Shown here piece by piece: positions 1 to 7,041 of a stretch of 64,000 nt of DNA. Position numbers and translations under genes: made by a program. Within the stretch, counting starts at the first letter, position 1. Each line of letters begins with the position of its first letter. This DNA is from Umezawaea sp049997955 (GTDB lineage Bacteria > Actinomycetota > Actinomycetes > Mycobacteriales > Pseudonocardiaceae), in the NCBI GenBank assembly GCA_049997955.1, contig JAEBDY010000001.1, positions 248,001-312,000 on the forward strand, in the 5' to 3' direction. Under the pieces are notes generated by a model. That model made no database searches and was not told where the DNA came from. It saw only the letters and a list, made by a program, of their open reading frames with translations.

Positions 1-128
1 CGGTCCTGCTCGACGACACCAACCACGTCGTGGGGCTCTACTGCGCGGGCAACGAGATCGGCTCGATCGGCTTCGCCAACCCGATCGACCACGTCCTGGA
101 CCAGTTGGACGTGGACTTGCTGTGTTGA
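1..128 (+). CDS. C-terminal fragment of a trypsin-like protease-type protein
   Basis: Only the last 41 codons are inside the window, read in the frame starting at base 3 and ending at TGA 126-128. The residues include GLYCAGNEIGSIGFANPID followed by VLDQLDV. This pattern (hydrophobic strand, AG, then ANPI and VLDQL) resembles the end of S1/trypsin-fold proteins of unknown substrate in actinobacteria. No catalytic residue lies inside the window, so neither activity nor family can be confirmed. The next gene is on the opposite strand and converges on it. Confidence 0.45.
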   Translation, partial: VLLDDTNHVVGLYCAGNEIGSIGFANPIDHVLDQLDVDLLC

Positions 129-179
129 ACGGCCGCGACTCCGAAGCGGCCTCGCGCGGGGGTTGAGAAAGCGGCCCTG

Positions 180-926
180 TCAAGCCTTGTTGGCGCGGTG
201 GACCCTGGTGGCGTTCGCCTGGTCCCTCGGCCGCAGGACGATCTGGTCCAGGTTCACGTGCGCCGGGCGGGTCACGGCGAACGCGATCGTGTCCGCCACG
301 TCGTCGGCGGTCAGCGGGGTCATGCCCTGGTAGACGCCTGCCGCGCGCTCGGCGTCGCCGTCGAAGCGGAGCAGCGAGAAGTCGGTCTCCACCATGCCCG
401 GCATGATCTCGGTGAACCGGACGGGCTGCCCGAGCAGTTCGCCGCGCAGGCTTCGGTGCAGGGCGGCCTGGGCGTGCTTGGCGGAGGTGTAGCCGGAGCC
501 GTTGTCGTAGACCTCGAAGGCCGCGATCGACGTCACGGTCACCACGTGGCCGTCACCGGAAGCGATCAGCTTGGGCATCAGGCCCTTGGTCATCCGCAGC
601 GTGCCGAGGACGTTCGTCTCCCACATCCAGCGGTAGTCCTCCTCGGCGTAGTCGATCACACCTGCCATCCCGCGGGCCCCGCCCGCGTTGTTGACCAGCA
701 CGTTCGCCTCGGGCACCTGGTCGAGGAAAGCCGCGACGGAGTCGGCGTCGGTCACGTCCAGTTCGAGAGCCGTCCCCTTGACGTCATCCGCGATACCCTG
801 GAGGCGATCGAGCCGGCGGGCTCCGAGCACCACGTGGAACCCCTCGGCGGCGAGTTTGCGAGCTGTGGCTTCCCCGATTCCCGCGCTCGCTCCGGTCACA
901 ACGGCGGTTCGACGGTCGTTTGTCAC
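180..926 (-). CDS. SDR family NAD(P)-dependent oxidoreductase
   Basis: A classical short-chain dehydrogenase/reductase of about 248 residues. Visible motifs in order are the dinucleotide-binding TGASAGIG near the N-terminus, NNAG in the middle, a catalytic Ser in VTSIAAF, and the YTSAK active-site Tyr/Lys. The tail contains the PGMVETDF segment typical of the family. Substrate is unknown. I place the start at GTG 926 because the TGASAGIG motif then lies about ten residues in. A CACGAT box six bases upstream of this GTG resembles a leaderless -10. An upstream in-frame ATG at 980 would add 18 residues that look unlike a protein N-terminus. It transcribes away from the adjacent L,D-transpeptidase. 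Confidence 0.85.
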   Translation of the reverse strand: MTNDRRTAVVTGASAGIGEATARKLAAEGFHVVLGARRLDRLQGIADDVKGTALELDVTDADSVAAFLDQVPEANVLVNNAGGARGMAGVIDYAEEDYRWMWETNVLGTLRMTKGLMPKLIASGDGHVVTVTSIAAFEVYDNGSGYTSAKHAQAALHRSLRGELLGQPVRFTEIMPGMVETDFSLLRFDGDAERAAGVYQGMTPLTADDVADTIAFAVTRPAHVNLDQIVLRPRDQANATRVHRANKA

Positions 927-1064
927 GGTGCGATCGTGCCGTGCTCGCCCGACTGGCGCAGCGCCTATGACGAGCATCACTTCGGGTGGTTGGGCACTTC
1001 GACGGTGCCGGGACGTCCTTGACTAGTGGGAGAACACGAACAGCGAAGGCTCTGGAGGTCGATC

Positions 1065-2222
1065 GTGCGGACGAAACTTCGAGCCGTGACCGCGTTCCTG
1101 CTGGGCGCGGCTCTGCTGGCGGGTTGCTCCAGCACGGAGGCAGGCAAGGCCAGTCCGGAAGGCGCGGGAGGCTCGCAGGAGTCGATCGCGAAGTTCGTGG
1201 CCGTCCCCGCCGTCGACGCCAAGGACGCGCCGGTGAACGTGCCGGTCAACGTCACGGTCTCGGACGGCACGATCGACGAGGTCGCGGTCGCGAACCCGGA
1301 GGGCAAGCCCGTGGCGGGCAAGCTCGCGGACGATAAGAAGTCGTGGGCGACGACCGAGCCGCTCGGCTACGGCAAGACCTACGCGTACACGGGCAAGGCG
1401 ACCGGCACCGACGGCAAGAAGGTCGAGCTCAAGGGCGGCTTCACCACCGTCGCACCCGCCGCCCAGGTCCGCGGCACGCTGTTCCCGACCGACGACCAGC
1501 AGGTGGGCGTCGCGGTCCCGATCATAATCAAGTTCGAGGCCCCGATCACCGACCGCGCGGCCGTCCAGAAGGCGCTGACGGTCACGAACGACAAGAACGT
1601 GAAGGGCTCGTGGGCCTGGTTGAGCGACCAGGAGGTCCACTACCGCCCCGAGGCCTACTGGCCCGCGAACACCAAGGTCCGCGTCGAGGCCAAGCTCTAC
1701 GGCGTCGCCTACGGCGGCGGCGCGTACGGCACGGCCGACGTGACCAGCGACTTCACCATCGGCCGCAACCAGGTCGTCAAGATCGACACCCCGACCCACC
1801 AGCTGGTGGTGCAGCGCGACGGCCAGACCGTGGCCACCTACCCGGCCAGCTTCGGCCGCGACGCGGACCCGGAACTGACCACGCCGAACGGCACGTTCGT
1901 CGTCATGCAGAAGGACGACCAGTGGAGCTTCGACAACCCCCAGTACGGCTACACGAACGTGCTGAAGAAGTGGGCGGTCAGGTTCTCGAACCACGGCGAG
2001 TTCATCCACGAGAACAACGACAACGCGGCCAACATCGGCAAGAACAACACGTCACACGGCTGCGCGAACCTCACAGAGGCGGACGCGAAGGCGTACTACG
2101 ACACCGCGATGATCGGCGACCCCGTGGAGGTCACCGGTTCGATCACGACGCTGCCGGCGAAGTACGACTGGTACGACTGGCAGGTCCCGTGGGCGCAGTG
2201 GCAGACCATGTCAGCGATCTGA
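1065..2222 (+). CDS. L,D-transpeptidase lipoprotein (Ig-like plus YkuD)
   Basis: Cell-wall enzyme that would form 3-3 cross-links between meso-diaminopimelate residues in peptidoglycan, acting outside the membrane. The 385-residue product starts with a lipoprotein signal whose lipobox is LLAGC (Cys21). A Ser/Gly/Lys linker and two beta-rich Ig-like regions follow, then the YkuD catalytic domain with SHGCANL (His331, Cys333) and the upstream GEFIHEN loop. Domain order matches mycobacterial LdtMt2-type proteins. GTG 1065 is preferred over ATG 1026 because TGGAGG sits at 1053-1058 with good spacing and the signal peptide then starts at VRTKLR. It is followed directly by an intrinsic terminator. 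Confidence 0.92.
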   Translation: MRTKLRAVTAFLLGAALLAGCSSTEAGKASPEGAGGSQESIAKFVAVPAVDAKDAPVNVPVNVTVSDGTIDEVAVANPEGKPVAGKLADDKKSWATTEPLGYGKTYAYTGKATGTDGKKVELKGGFTTVAPAAQVRGTLFPTDDQQVGVAVPIIIKFEAPITDRAAVQKALTVTNDKNVKGSWAWLSDQEVHYRPEAYWPANTKVRVEAKLYGVAYGGGAYGTADVTSDFTIGRNQVVKIDTPTHQLVVQRDGQTVATYPASFGRDADPELTTPNGTFVVMQKDDQWSFDNPQYGYTNVLKKWAVRFSNHGEFIHENNDNAANIGKNNTSHGCANLTEADAKAYYDTAMIGDPVEVTGSITTLPAKYDWYDWQVPWAQWQTMSAI

Positions 2223-2245
2223 CCGAAAGCTGACCAACGAACAGG

Positions 2246-2278
2246 GGGCGTTCCGCTGAGCGGGGCGCCCTTTGTCTT
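2246..2278 (+). terminator. Intrinsic terminator of the L,D-transpeptidase gene
   Basis: Arms 2246-2256 and 2260-2270 pair over 11 positions (two G-U) around a 3-nt loop. TTTGTCTT follows, so this reads as a classic rho-independent terminator 24 bases after the stop codon. Confidence 0.85.
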
Positions 2279-2340
2279 GCAAGCACCACGTTCCCGCGTC
2301 TCGCAACAGCACCTGTGGCCTTCCGACCTCGCGAGTCCCG

Positions 2341-2497
2341 GCCTTCCCAGGCTGATTGCTCATCTTCGGAGCAAACTCGCACTTCTCTGGCTGACTGCCC
2401 ACCTGTTAAGCAAGACCGACTTTCCCTCGATGCTTGCTCACCTGCCGACCAAGCCCGACTTTCCCTGGTCGATTGCCCACCCTGCTGAGCAAGCCTG
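2341..2497. repeat. Tandem repeat, four units of 39-40 bp
   Basis: Units begin at 2341, 2380, 2419 and 2458 (39, 39, 39 and 40 bp). Shared positions include CTTCCC or CTTTCCC near the start, a GATTGCYCA-like middle and (G/C)CAAG near the end. Units are diverged but clearly in register. The array ends about 5 bp before the CCCCCTCC edge of the structured element at 2503. Confidence 0.75.
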
Positions 2498-2502
2498 CAT
2501 TT

Positions 2503-2614
2503 CCCCCTCCGCCCCGATCCGAAGCGCCTTCACGTCTCCGTTTCTTTGTCAAGGCATCTTTCCCGCCTTGACAAAGAAACGGAGACGTAGAAAAAATTGC
2601 GCGAGCGGGGTGGA
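2503..2614 (+). repeat. Structured palindromic element, family 1, copy 1
   Basis: Layout: CCCCCTCCGCCCCGATCC at 2503-2520; a perfect 24-bp inverted repeat (2532-2555 with 2565-2588) around the 9-base loop ATCTTTCCC (2556-2564); then AATTGCGCGAGCGGGG to 2610. The loop-proximal stem (TTTGTCAAGGC) and loop are shared with the copies at 2761 and 28721; the distal 13 bp of stem are not, yet stay complementary. CCCCGATC (2512-2519) can also pair with GAGCGGGG (2603-2610) as an outer stem. No gene overlaps it. Confidence 0.9.
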
Positions 2615-2760
2615 GGGTTGTGTTTCCTTGTCATCTCTGCAGGTCATGGACGTTCCTTCGGAACTGTCGGACCCTCGTCGTAGGGTGTGAATCGGGGGGT
2701 CCTCACGGCTGGGGGACGCCTGTTTGTGGGTGTCCGTGGGTCCGTGCAGGGTGGTCCGGT

Positions 2761-2867
2761 CTCACCCCGATCGCGGATTGTCTCGATGGCCCTTCCGTTT
2801 TGTCAAGGCGGGAAAGATGCCTTGACAAAACGGAAGGGCCATGAAGTGCGCTCAGGATCGGGGTGAG
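2761..2867 (-). repeat. Structured palindromic element, family 1, copy 2 (inverted)
   Basis: Reverse-orientation copy. The outer stem is a perfect 12-bp pair, CTCACCCCGATC (2761-2772) with 2856-2867. The inner stem is a perfect 24-bp pair (2786-2809 with 2819-2842) around GGGAAAGAT (2810-2818), the reverse complement of the loop in the other copies. Only the loop-proximal stem sequence is conserved; the distal half differs but remains fully complementary. A GAGACAAT-type segment between outer and inner stems matches copy 3 on the complementary strand. Confidence 0.9.
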
Positions 2868-2889
2868 GCCGGGGAGTGGGTTCGAACGC

Positions 2890-2977
2890 GGTGGGGTTGG
2901 GTTGCGTTCGGGGTTGAGTTGGGGGCGGGGCCCGGTGGGGTTGGCTTGGGTTCGGGGTTGAGTTGGAGGCTTAACCC
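2890..2977. repeat. Tandem repeat, two units of 44 bp
   Basis: Units 2890-2933 and 2934-2977 agree at about 37 of 44 positions, sharing GGTGGGGTTGG and GTTCGGGGTTGAGTTGG. The array flanks copy 2 of the palindromic element on the side equivalent, once orientation is allowed for, to the 39-bp array beside copy 1. Confidence 0.75.
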
Positions 2978-3187
2978 TGCTGGTTTGGGGATGTGCAAGG
3001 CCCGTGGTGGCATGTGTCGACTTGGGGCCGGACCCCTGCCCCGGCGTGAACCGAGCGAGGTCCGCCCGCGCTCCTCAGCCGGCGTCATCCCTGCTGAGCC
3101 TTCAACCAGTCCACTGGGCGAGACGGTCGGGTCGTTCTCGTTCAGCTTGGTGGGAAGTGTTCGACCGGATCCTTTGTTGGTCCAGTC

Positions 3188-3958
3188 GTGCAGAGAACTC
3201 TCCTCACCCCCGGCGGTGTCCGGCTGGCGGTCCACGAAGCGGGTCCGGTTGACGGTCCGGCTGTGGTGCTGGTGCACGGCTGGGCCCAGTCCGGGGCGGT
3301 TTGGGCCGAGTTGGACGGGTTTCGGACGTTTGCCGTCGACCTGCGTGGTCATGGTGATTCCGATGAGCCCGTTGACGGCTACCGCGACTCGGCCGCGTGG
3401 GCCGAGGACCTCGCCGCCGTGCTCGCGCACGTCGGTCGGCCCGCTGTCCTGGTCGGCTGGTCCTACGGCGGGCTGGTGATCGCGGACTACCTGCGCGTGC
3501 ACGGCACCGCCGGGGTTTCCGGGCTGGTGCTGGTCGGGGCGATCACCGAGCTGGGGCGCGGCCGACCGGGTGGCAGGATCGGCGCGGTGATGCGCGAGGC
3601 GTTGCCCGCCGCGCTCACGGACGACGGCGCGTTGGCCGCGTTCTGCGCCCGAATGGCCCTCGCACTGGCCCCTGGGACCATCCGACAGCTCACCGCCGCC
3701 GCACTCCAGGTCTCCCCGAGGGTGCGCGCGGAACTGTTCGCCAGGGACGTCGACAGCACGTCGGTGCTCGCCGCCGTGGACGTGCCGGCGCTGGTGCTGC
3801 ACGGTGCCGACGACGAGGTGGTCGCGCCCGCGGCCGCCCGGCACGCCGCCTCGACGATCCCCGGAGCCGAGTTGATCCTGTTCCCCGACACCGGGCACCT
3901 GCCGTTCCTGGAACGTCCCGCCGAGTTCGCCGCCGCGCTCGCGAGGGTGGCCCGGTGA
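3188..3958 (+). CDS. Alpha/beta-fold hydrolase
   Basis: A 256-residue single-domain alpha/beta hydrolase. LVHGW (residues 28-32) forms the oxyanion region, GWSYGG carries the nucleophile (Ser92), the acid lies in LVLHGADD and the catalytic His in DTGHLPF near the C-terminus. No signal peptide, so cytoplasmic. Substrate cannot be read from sequence. GTG 3188 is the start; no strong ribosome-binding site is visible. Its stop overlaps the GTG of mshA (GTGA, 3955-3958), so the two are translationally coupled. Confidence 0.85.
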   Translation: MQRTLLTPGGVRLAVHEAGPVDGPAVVLVHGWAQSGAVWAELDGFRTFAVDLRGHGDSDEPVDGYRDSAAWAEDLAAVLAHVGRPAVLVGWSYGGLVIADYLRVHGTAGVSGLVLVGAITELGRGRPGGRIGAVMREALPAALTDDGALAAFCARMALALAPGTIRQLTAAALQVSPRVRAELFARDVDSTSVLAAVDVPALVLHGADDEVVAPAAARHAASTIPGAELILFPDTGHLPFLERPAEFAAALARVAR

Positions 3959-5208
3959 AGCGGGTCGCCGTGCTCTCCGTGCACACGTCGCCGCTGGAGC
4001 AGCCGGGCACCGGCGACGCGGGCGGCATGAACGTCTACATCGTGCAGACCGCGACCCGGATGGCCGCGCAGGGCGTTGAGGTGGAGATCTTCACCAGGTC
4101 CACGTCGTCCAGCCTGCCGCCGGTCGTGCAGATGGCGCCGGGCGTCAAGGTCCGGCACGTCGTCGCGGGCCCGTTCGAGGGGCTCGGCAAGGAGGAGCTG
4201 CCCGGCCAGCTGTGCGCGTTCACCGCGGGCGTGCTGCGCGCGGAAGCCCGCCACGAACCCGGCTACTACGACGCGATCCACTCGCACTACTGGCTTTCCG
4301 GCCAGGTCGGCTGGCTCGCCCGCGAGCGCTGGGGCGTGCCGCTGGTGCACACCGCGCACACGTTGGCGAAGGTCAAGAACGCCGCGCTGGCCGACGGCGA
4401 CACCCCCGAACCGCGGATGCGGGTCATCGGCGAGGAGCAGGTGGTCGAGGAGGCCGACCGGCTCGTCGCGAACACCGACGTCGAGGCCGCCGAGCTGGTC
4501 AAGCTGTACGACGCGGCCCCGGAGAAGGTGCTGACCATCCCGCCCGGCGTGGACCTGGAGCGGTTCACGCCCGGCGACCGCGGCGCCGCCCGTGCCGCGC
4601 TTGACCTGCGGCCGGACCAGGTCGCGCTGGCGTTCGTCGGCCGGATCCAGCCGTTGAAGGCCCCCGACGTGCTGCTGCGCGCGGCGGCCGAGCTGCTGGT
4701 GCGCGACCCGTCGCTGCGGGCGCGGCTGGTGGTGCTGGTGGTCGGCGGCCCGTCCGGCAGCGGGCTGGAGCAGCCGAGGGCGTTGCAGCTGCTTGCCGAG
4801 GAGCTGCGGATCGACGACGTGGTGCGGTTCCTGTCGCCGCTGGCCGGTGACGAGCTGGCGGCGGTGTACCGGGCGGCCGACGTGGTCGCGGTGCCCAGCT
4901 ACAACGAGTCGTTCGGGCTGGTGGCGCTGGAGGCGCAGGCGTGTGGCACCCCCGTCGTCGCGGCGGCCGTCGGCGGTCTGCCGGTGGCCGTGCGGGACGG
5001 CGTGTCCGGCTGCCTGGTCGACGGCCACGACCCCGCGGAGTGGGCGCGGGTGCTCAGCCACGTGGTCCTCGACCCCGCCCGTCGGGCGGAGCTGGCGGGC
5101 AACGCGGTCGCCCACGCGCGAGGATTCTCCTGGGAACGCACGACCGACACGCTGTTGGCCGCGTACTCCGATGCGCGCAACGCGTTCCAGCGGGAGGTCC
5201 ACCGGTGA
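3955..5208 (+). CDS. mshA: D-inositol-3-phosphate glycosyltransferase (mycothiol biosynthesis)
   Basis: First committed enzyme of mycothiol synthesis: transfers N-acetylglucosamine from UDP-GlcNAc to 1D-myo-inositol 3-phosphate. The 417-residue product is a two-domain GT-B, family 4 glycosyltransferase. The N-terminus has GTGDAGGMNVYI, an HSHYW segment follows, and the C-terminal domain has VGRIQPLKAPD and ESFGLVALEAQACGTPVVA, the EX7E nucleotide-sugar site. Length and order fit MshA. The GTG start overlaps the upstream stop by four bases, and the downstream ybjN-like gene is coupled the same way. The neighbourhood (ybjN, gpm, senX3-regX3) is the conserved actinobacterial mshA context. Confidence 0.95.
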   Translation: MKRVAVLSVHTSPLEQPGTGDAGGMNVYIVQTATRMAAQGVEVEIFTRSTSSSLPPVVQMAPGVKVRHVVAGPFEGLGKEELPGQLCAFTAGVLRAEARHEPGYYDAIHSHYWLSGQVGWLARERWGVPLVHTAHTLAKVKNAALADGDTPEPRMRVIGEEQVVEEADRLVANTDVEAAELVKLYDAAPEKVLTIPPGVDLERFTPGDRGAARAALDLRPDQVALAFVGRIQPLKAPDVLLRAAAELLVRDPSLRARLVVLVVGGPSGSGLEQPRALQLLAEELRIDDVVRFLSPLAGDELAAVYRAADVVAVPSYNESFGLVALEAQACGTPVVAAAVGGLPVAVRDGVSGCLVDGHDPAEWARVLSHVVLDPARRAELAGNAVAHARGFSWERTTDTLLAAYSDARNAFQREVHR

Positions 5209-5684
5209 TCGACGAGGTAATCCGGTCCACCTTGGACGAACGGGAACTCGCCTACGAGAACAAGGAGCCGGGCAAGTTCTTCGTCACCTTGCCCGGCACC
5301 AAGAAGCTCCAGACCAACTGCTGGCTCGTCGTGGGCCGCCACGCCGTGCTGGTGGAGGCGTTCGTCTGCCGCAAACCCGACGAGGCGCACGAGGCCGTGT
5401 ACCGCTTCCTGTTGCGCCGCAACGCGAAGCTCTACGGCGTGCACTACACCGTCGACGCGGAGGGCGACATCTACCTGGTCGGCCGGATCGGCCTGCACGC
5501 CGTGACGCCGGACGAACTGGACCGCGTGCTGGGCCAGGTCGTCGAAGCCGCGGACGGCGACTTCAACACGCTGCTGGAGATCGGTTTCGCAGGCGCGATC
5601 CAACGCGAGTGGGACTGGCGGGTGTCGCGCGGCGAGTCCCTGGCGAACTTGCAGGCCTTCCGGCACCTGGTGAACGAGGCCTGA
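5205..5684 (+). CDS. YbjN domain-containing protein
   Basis: A 159-residue soluble protein of the YbjN family, which has a fold like type III secretion chaperones but no settled function. It starts with GTG overlapping the stop of mshA (5205-5208). The chain has alternating helix/strand segments including FFVTLPGTKKLQTNCW and GRHAVLVEAFVCRKPDEAH. The homologous gene follows mshA in mycobacteria (Rv0487), so the pairing is old and may indicate a role linked to mycothiol or to MshA. That link is inference. A terminator follows at once. Confidence 0.85.
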   Translation: MIDEVIRSTLDERELAYENKEPGKFFVTLPGTKKLQTNCWLVVGRHAVLVEAFVCRKPDEAHEAVYRFLLRRNAKLYGVHYTVDAEGDIYLVGRIGLHAVTPDELDRVLGQVVEAADGDFNTLLEIGFAGAIQREWDWRVSRGESLANLQAFRHLVNEA

Positions 5685-5692
5685 TCGTGACC

Positions 5693-5718
5693 AGCCGGGC
5701 GCAACTGGCCGCCCGGCT
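5693..5718 (+). terminator. Hairpin terminator after ybjN-like gene
   Basis: AGCCGGGCG (5693-5701) pairs perfectly with 5710-5718 around an 8-base loop; CCTTCCGTCT follows. It closes the hydrolase-mshA-ybjN operon. Confidence 0.65.
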
Positions 5719-5764
5719 CCTTCCGTCTACCCCCTGACACGGGGTTGACCGGAGGGGATGCACG

Positions 5765-6643
5765 ATGAGCAGACGGGTACTGGCGGTCGCGGCTCTGGCC
5801 TTGGTGACCTTGGCGGGGTGCGGCAGTTCGGGCTTCAGCTCCAGCAGCGGTGGCGCGGAGAACGCGGTGGCCCCCGCGCCCGCGCAGGAGAACAAGCAGG
5901 GCGCGGCGAAGGACAGCGCGGGCACCGGCCAGGGGGAGGCCCAGAAGGCGCCGGACTCCGCCGCGCAGAACCGGCAGCTGGTGCGGACGGCGCAGGTCGA
6001 CCTGCGCGGCGACGACGTGGCCGGGGCGCTGGTGAAGGTCAAGGACCTCACCGCGCGCGAGGGCGGGTACATCGGCCAGGAGAACTCCAGCACCACCTCG
6101 GGGTCGCTGACCCTCCGGGTGCCGTCCGACCGGATGGACGCGGTGCTCAAGGGCCTCGGCGAGGTCGAGGGCACGAACGTCGTGCGGCGCGAGACGAAGT
6201 CCGAGGACGTGACCGACCAGGTCGTGGACGTCGAGTCGCGGCTCGCCACGCAGCGGGCCAGCGTGGACCGCGTCCGGGCGCTGCTGGAGCGCGCCGCGAC
6301 GACGTCGGAGATCACCGACATCGAGGGGGAGCTGACCCAGCGCCAGTCCGAGCTGGAGTCGCTCCAACGGCGGTACGACTCGCTCAAGGGCCAGGTGGCC
6401 CAGTCGACGATCACCGTGTCGATCCGCCAGGGCTCCGCGCCCACCGCCCCCGAGGAGAAGCTGGGCTTCCTCGGAGCCTTGGAATCGGGCTGGCACGCGC
6501 TCCTGGAGGCCTTCCGGGTGCTGGTGATCGTGATCGGCGCGGTGCTGCCGTTCGCCGTCGTCCTGGTGCCCGTCGGTGTGGTCTGGATGCTCCGCAGGCG
6601 ACGTCGTACGGTGAAGATCACACCCGACCCGTCATCCAATTGA
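5765..6643 (+). CDS. DUF4349 domain lipoprotein with C-terminal membrane anchor
   Basis: A 292-residue protein. The lipoprotein signal ends in LAGC (Cys19). A low-complexity Ser/Ala/Gln linker runs to about residue 75. The DUF4349 body follows (RQLVRTAQVDLRG onwards), with a predicted coiled coil around SRLATQRASVDRVRALLERA and ELTQRQSELESLQRRYDSL. A hydrophobic segment LVIVIGAVLPFAVVLVPVG near the end is followed by RRRRR. This would tether it to the membrane at both ends. GGAGGGG just upstream supports ATG 5765. Function of the family is unknown. It forms its own transcription unit. Confidence 0.85.
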   Translation: MSRRVLAVAALALVTLAGCGSSGFSSSSGGAENAVAPAPAQENKQGAAKDSAGTGQGEAQKAPDSAAQNRQLVRTAQVDLRGDDVAGALVKVKDLTAREGGYIGQENSSTTSGSLTLRVPSDRMDAVLKGLGEVEGTNVVRRETKSEDVTDQVVDVESRLATQRASVDRVRALLERAATTSEITDIEGELTQRQSELESLQRRYDSLKGQVAQSTITVSIRQGSAPTAPEEKLGFLGALESGWHALLEAFRVLVIVIGAVLPFAVVLVPVGVVWMLRRRRRTVKITPDPSSN

Positions 6644-7041
6644 GTCACGTTTCCTGGCGGAAAAGCTACCTAGAGCAATGCGCGGGGGAAGCGCGGGGCG
6701 GTCCGGGAGAGAGGGGGAGTCACAACTCGGACCACCCCGCGTTGATTCCCCGCTGAAACGGACATCGGGCGGGGGGAGGCCCGGAAGTCCAGCGGGCCGC
6801 GGCTCGACGGGGGGTTTGCGAACCGCGAGGTTCCCCTCACGGCTCGTGGAGTGCGTGGGAGCCGAGCCGTGAAGGCCCTGCCAACTTCGCAGATCGGGCA
6901 CGCGCACCACAAGGTCATCCGCTACTCCATTCGAGTGTTATTGATCTGAGTCGGTAACGTCTCGGTACGCCTTGACCTCGGCTGTGGCGTGACTCACGAT
7001 GACGCGATCAGGGCCGACCGCCGATCGAATGAGGCAGCCGC
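6644..7041. other. Intergenic region with two inverted repeats
   Basis: Nothing coding is seen in these 398 bases. CGCGGGGCGGTCCG (6692-6705) pairs over 14 bp (one wobble) with 6728-6741 and is a plausible terminator of the DUF4349 gene, though without a T-run. TCACGGCTCG (6837-6846) pairs perfectly with 6863-6872. TTGACC at 6971-6976 could be a -35 for the ligase gene, but no clear -10 follows. Confidence 0.5.

Larger units (their letters stand above)
2279..3187. other. Gene-free repeat island between ldt and the hydrolase gene
   Basis: About 900 bases without a convincing gene. The open frames here have no recognisable domains, no ribosome-binding sites and amino-acid content dictated by the repeats. 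The stretch holds four 39-bp tandem repeats (2341-2497), two inverted copies of a structured palindromic element (2503-2614 and 2761-2867) and two 44-bp tandem repeats (2890-2977), entered separately. The part from 2978 to 3187 shows nothing I recognise and presumably contains the promoter of the downstream operon. Confidence 0.75.

Noticed and set aside
1023..2009. Long minus-strand open frames opposite strong genes (here and at many other loci such as 6994-8517 and 49763-51049)
   Set aside because: In high-GC DNA the antisense frame of a real gene is often open. These translate to His/Arg/Asp-rich sequence with no family resemblance, and the opposite strand carries a complete motif-bearing gene.
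2503..2614. Family 1 elements as simple rho-independent terminators
   Set aside because: No T-run follows the hairpin on either strand in the expected place, copy 1 is preceded by a proper terminator 225 bases earlier, and the conserved outer arms and loop are not needed for termination.
2503..2867. Family 1 elements as retron msr-msd, integron attC site or IS ends
   Set aside because: There is no reverse transcriptase, integrase or transposase in the window and no target-site duplication was found at the element edges.
2277..3187. Open reading frames over the repeat island, both strands
   Set aside because: They have no domains, no ribosome-binding sites and contain the hairpin and tandem repeats in frame only by chance. 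Some give short peptides that differ only with repeat orientation.
6971..6976. Sigma-70 promoter of the ligase gene at TTGACC
   Set aside because: No acceptable -10 lies 16-19 bases downstream, so I left it as a remark rather than a feature.
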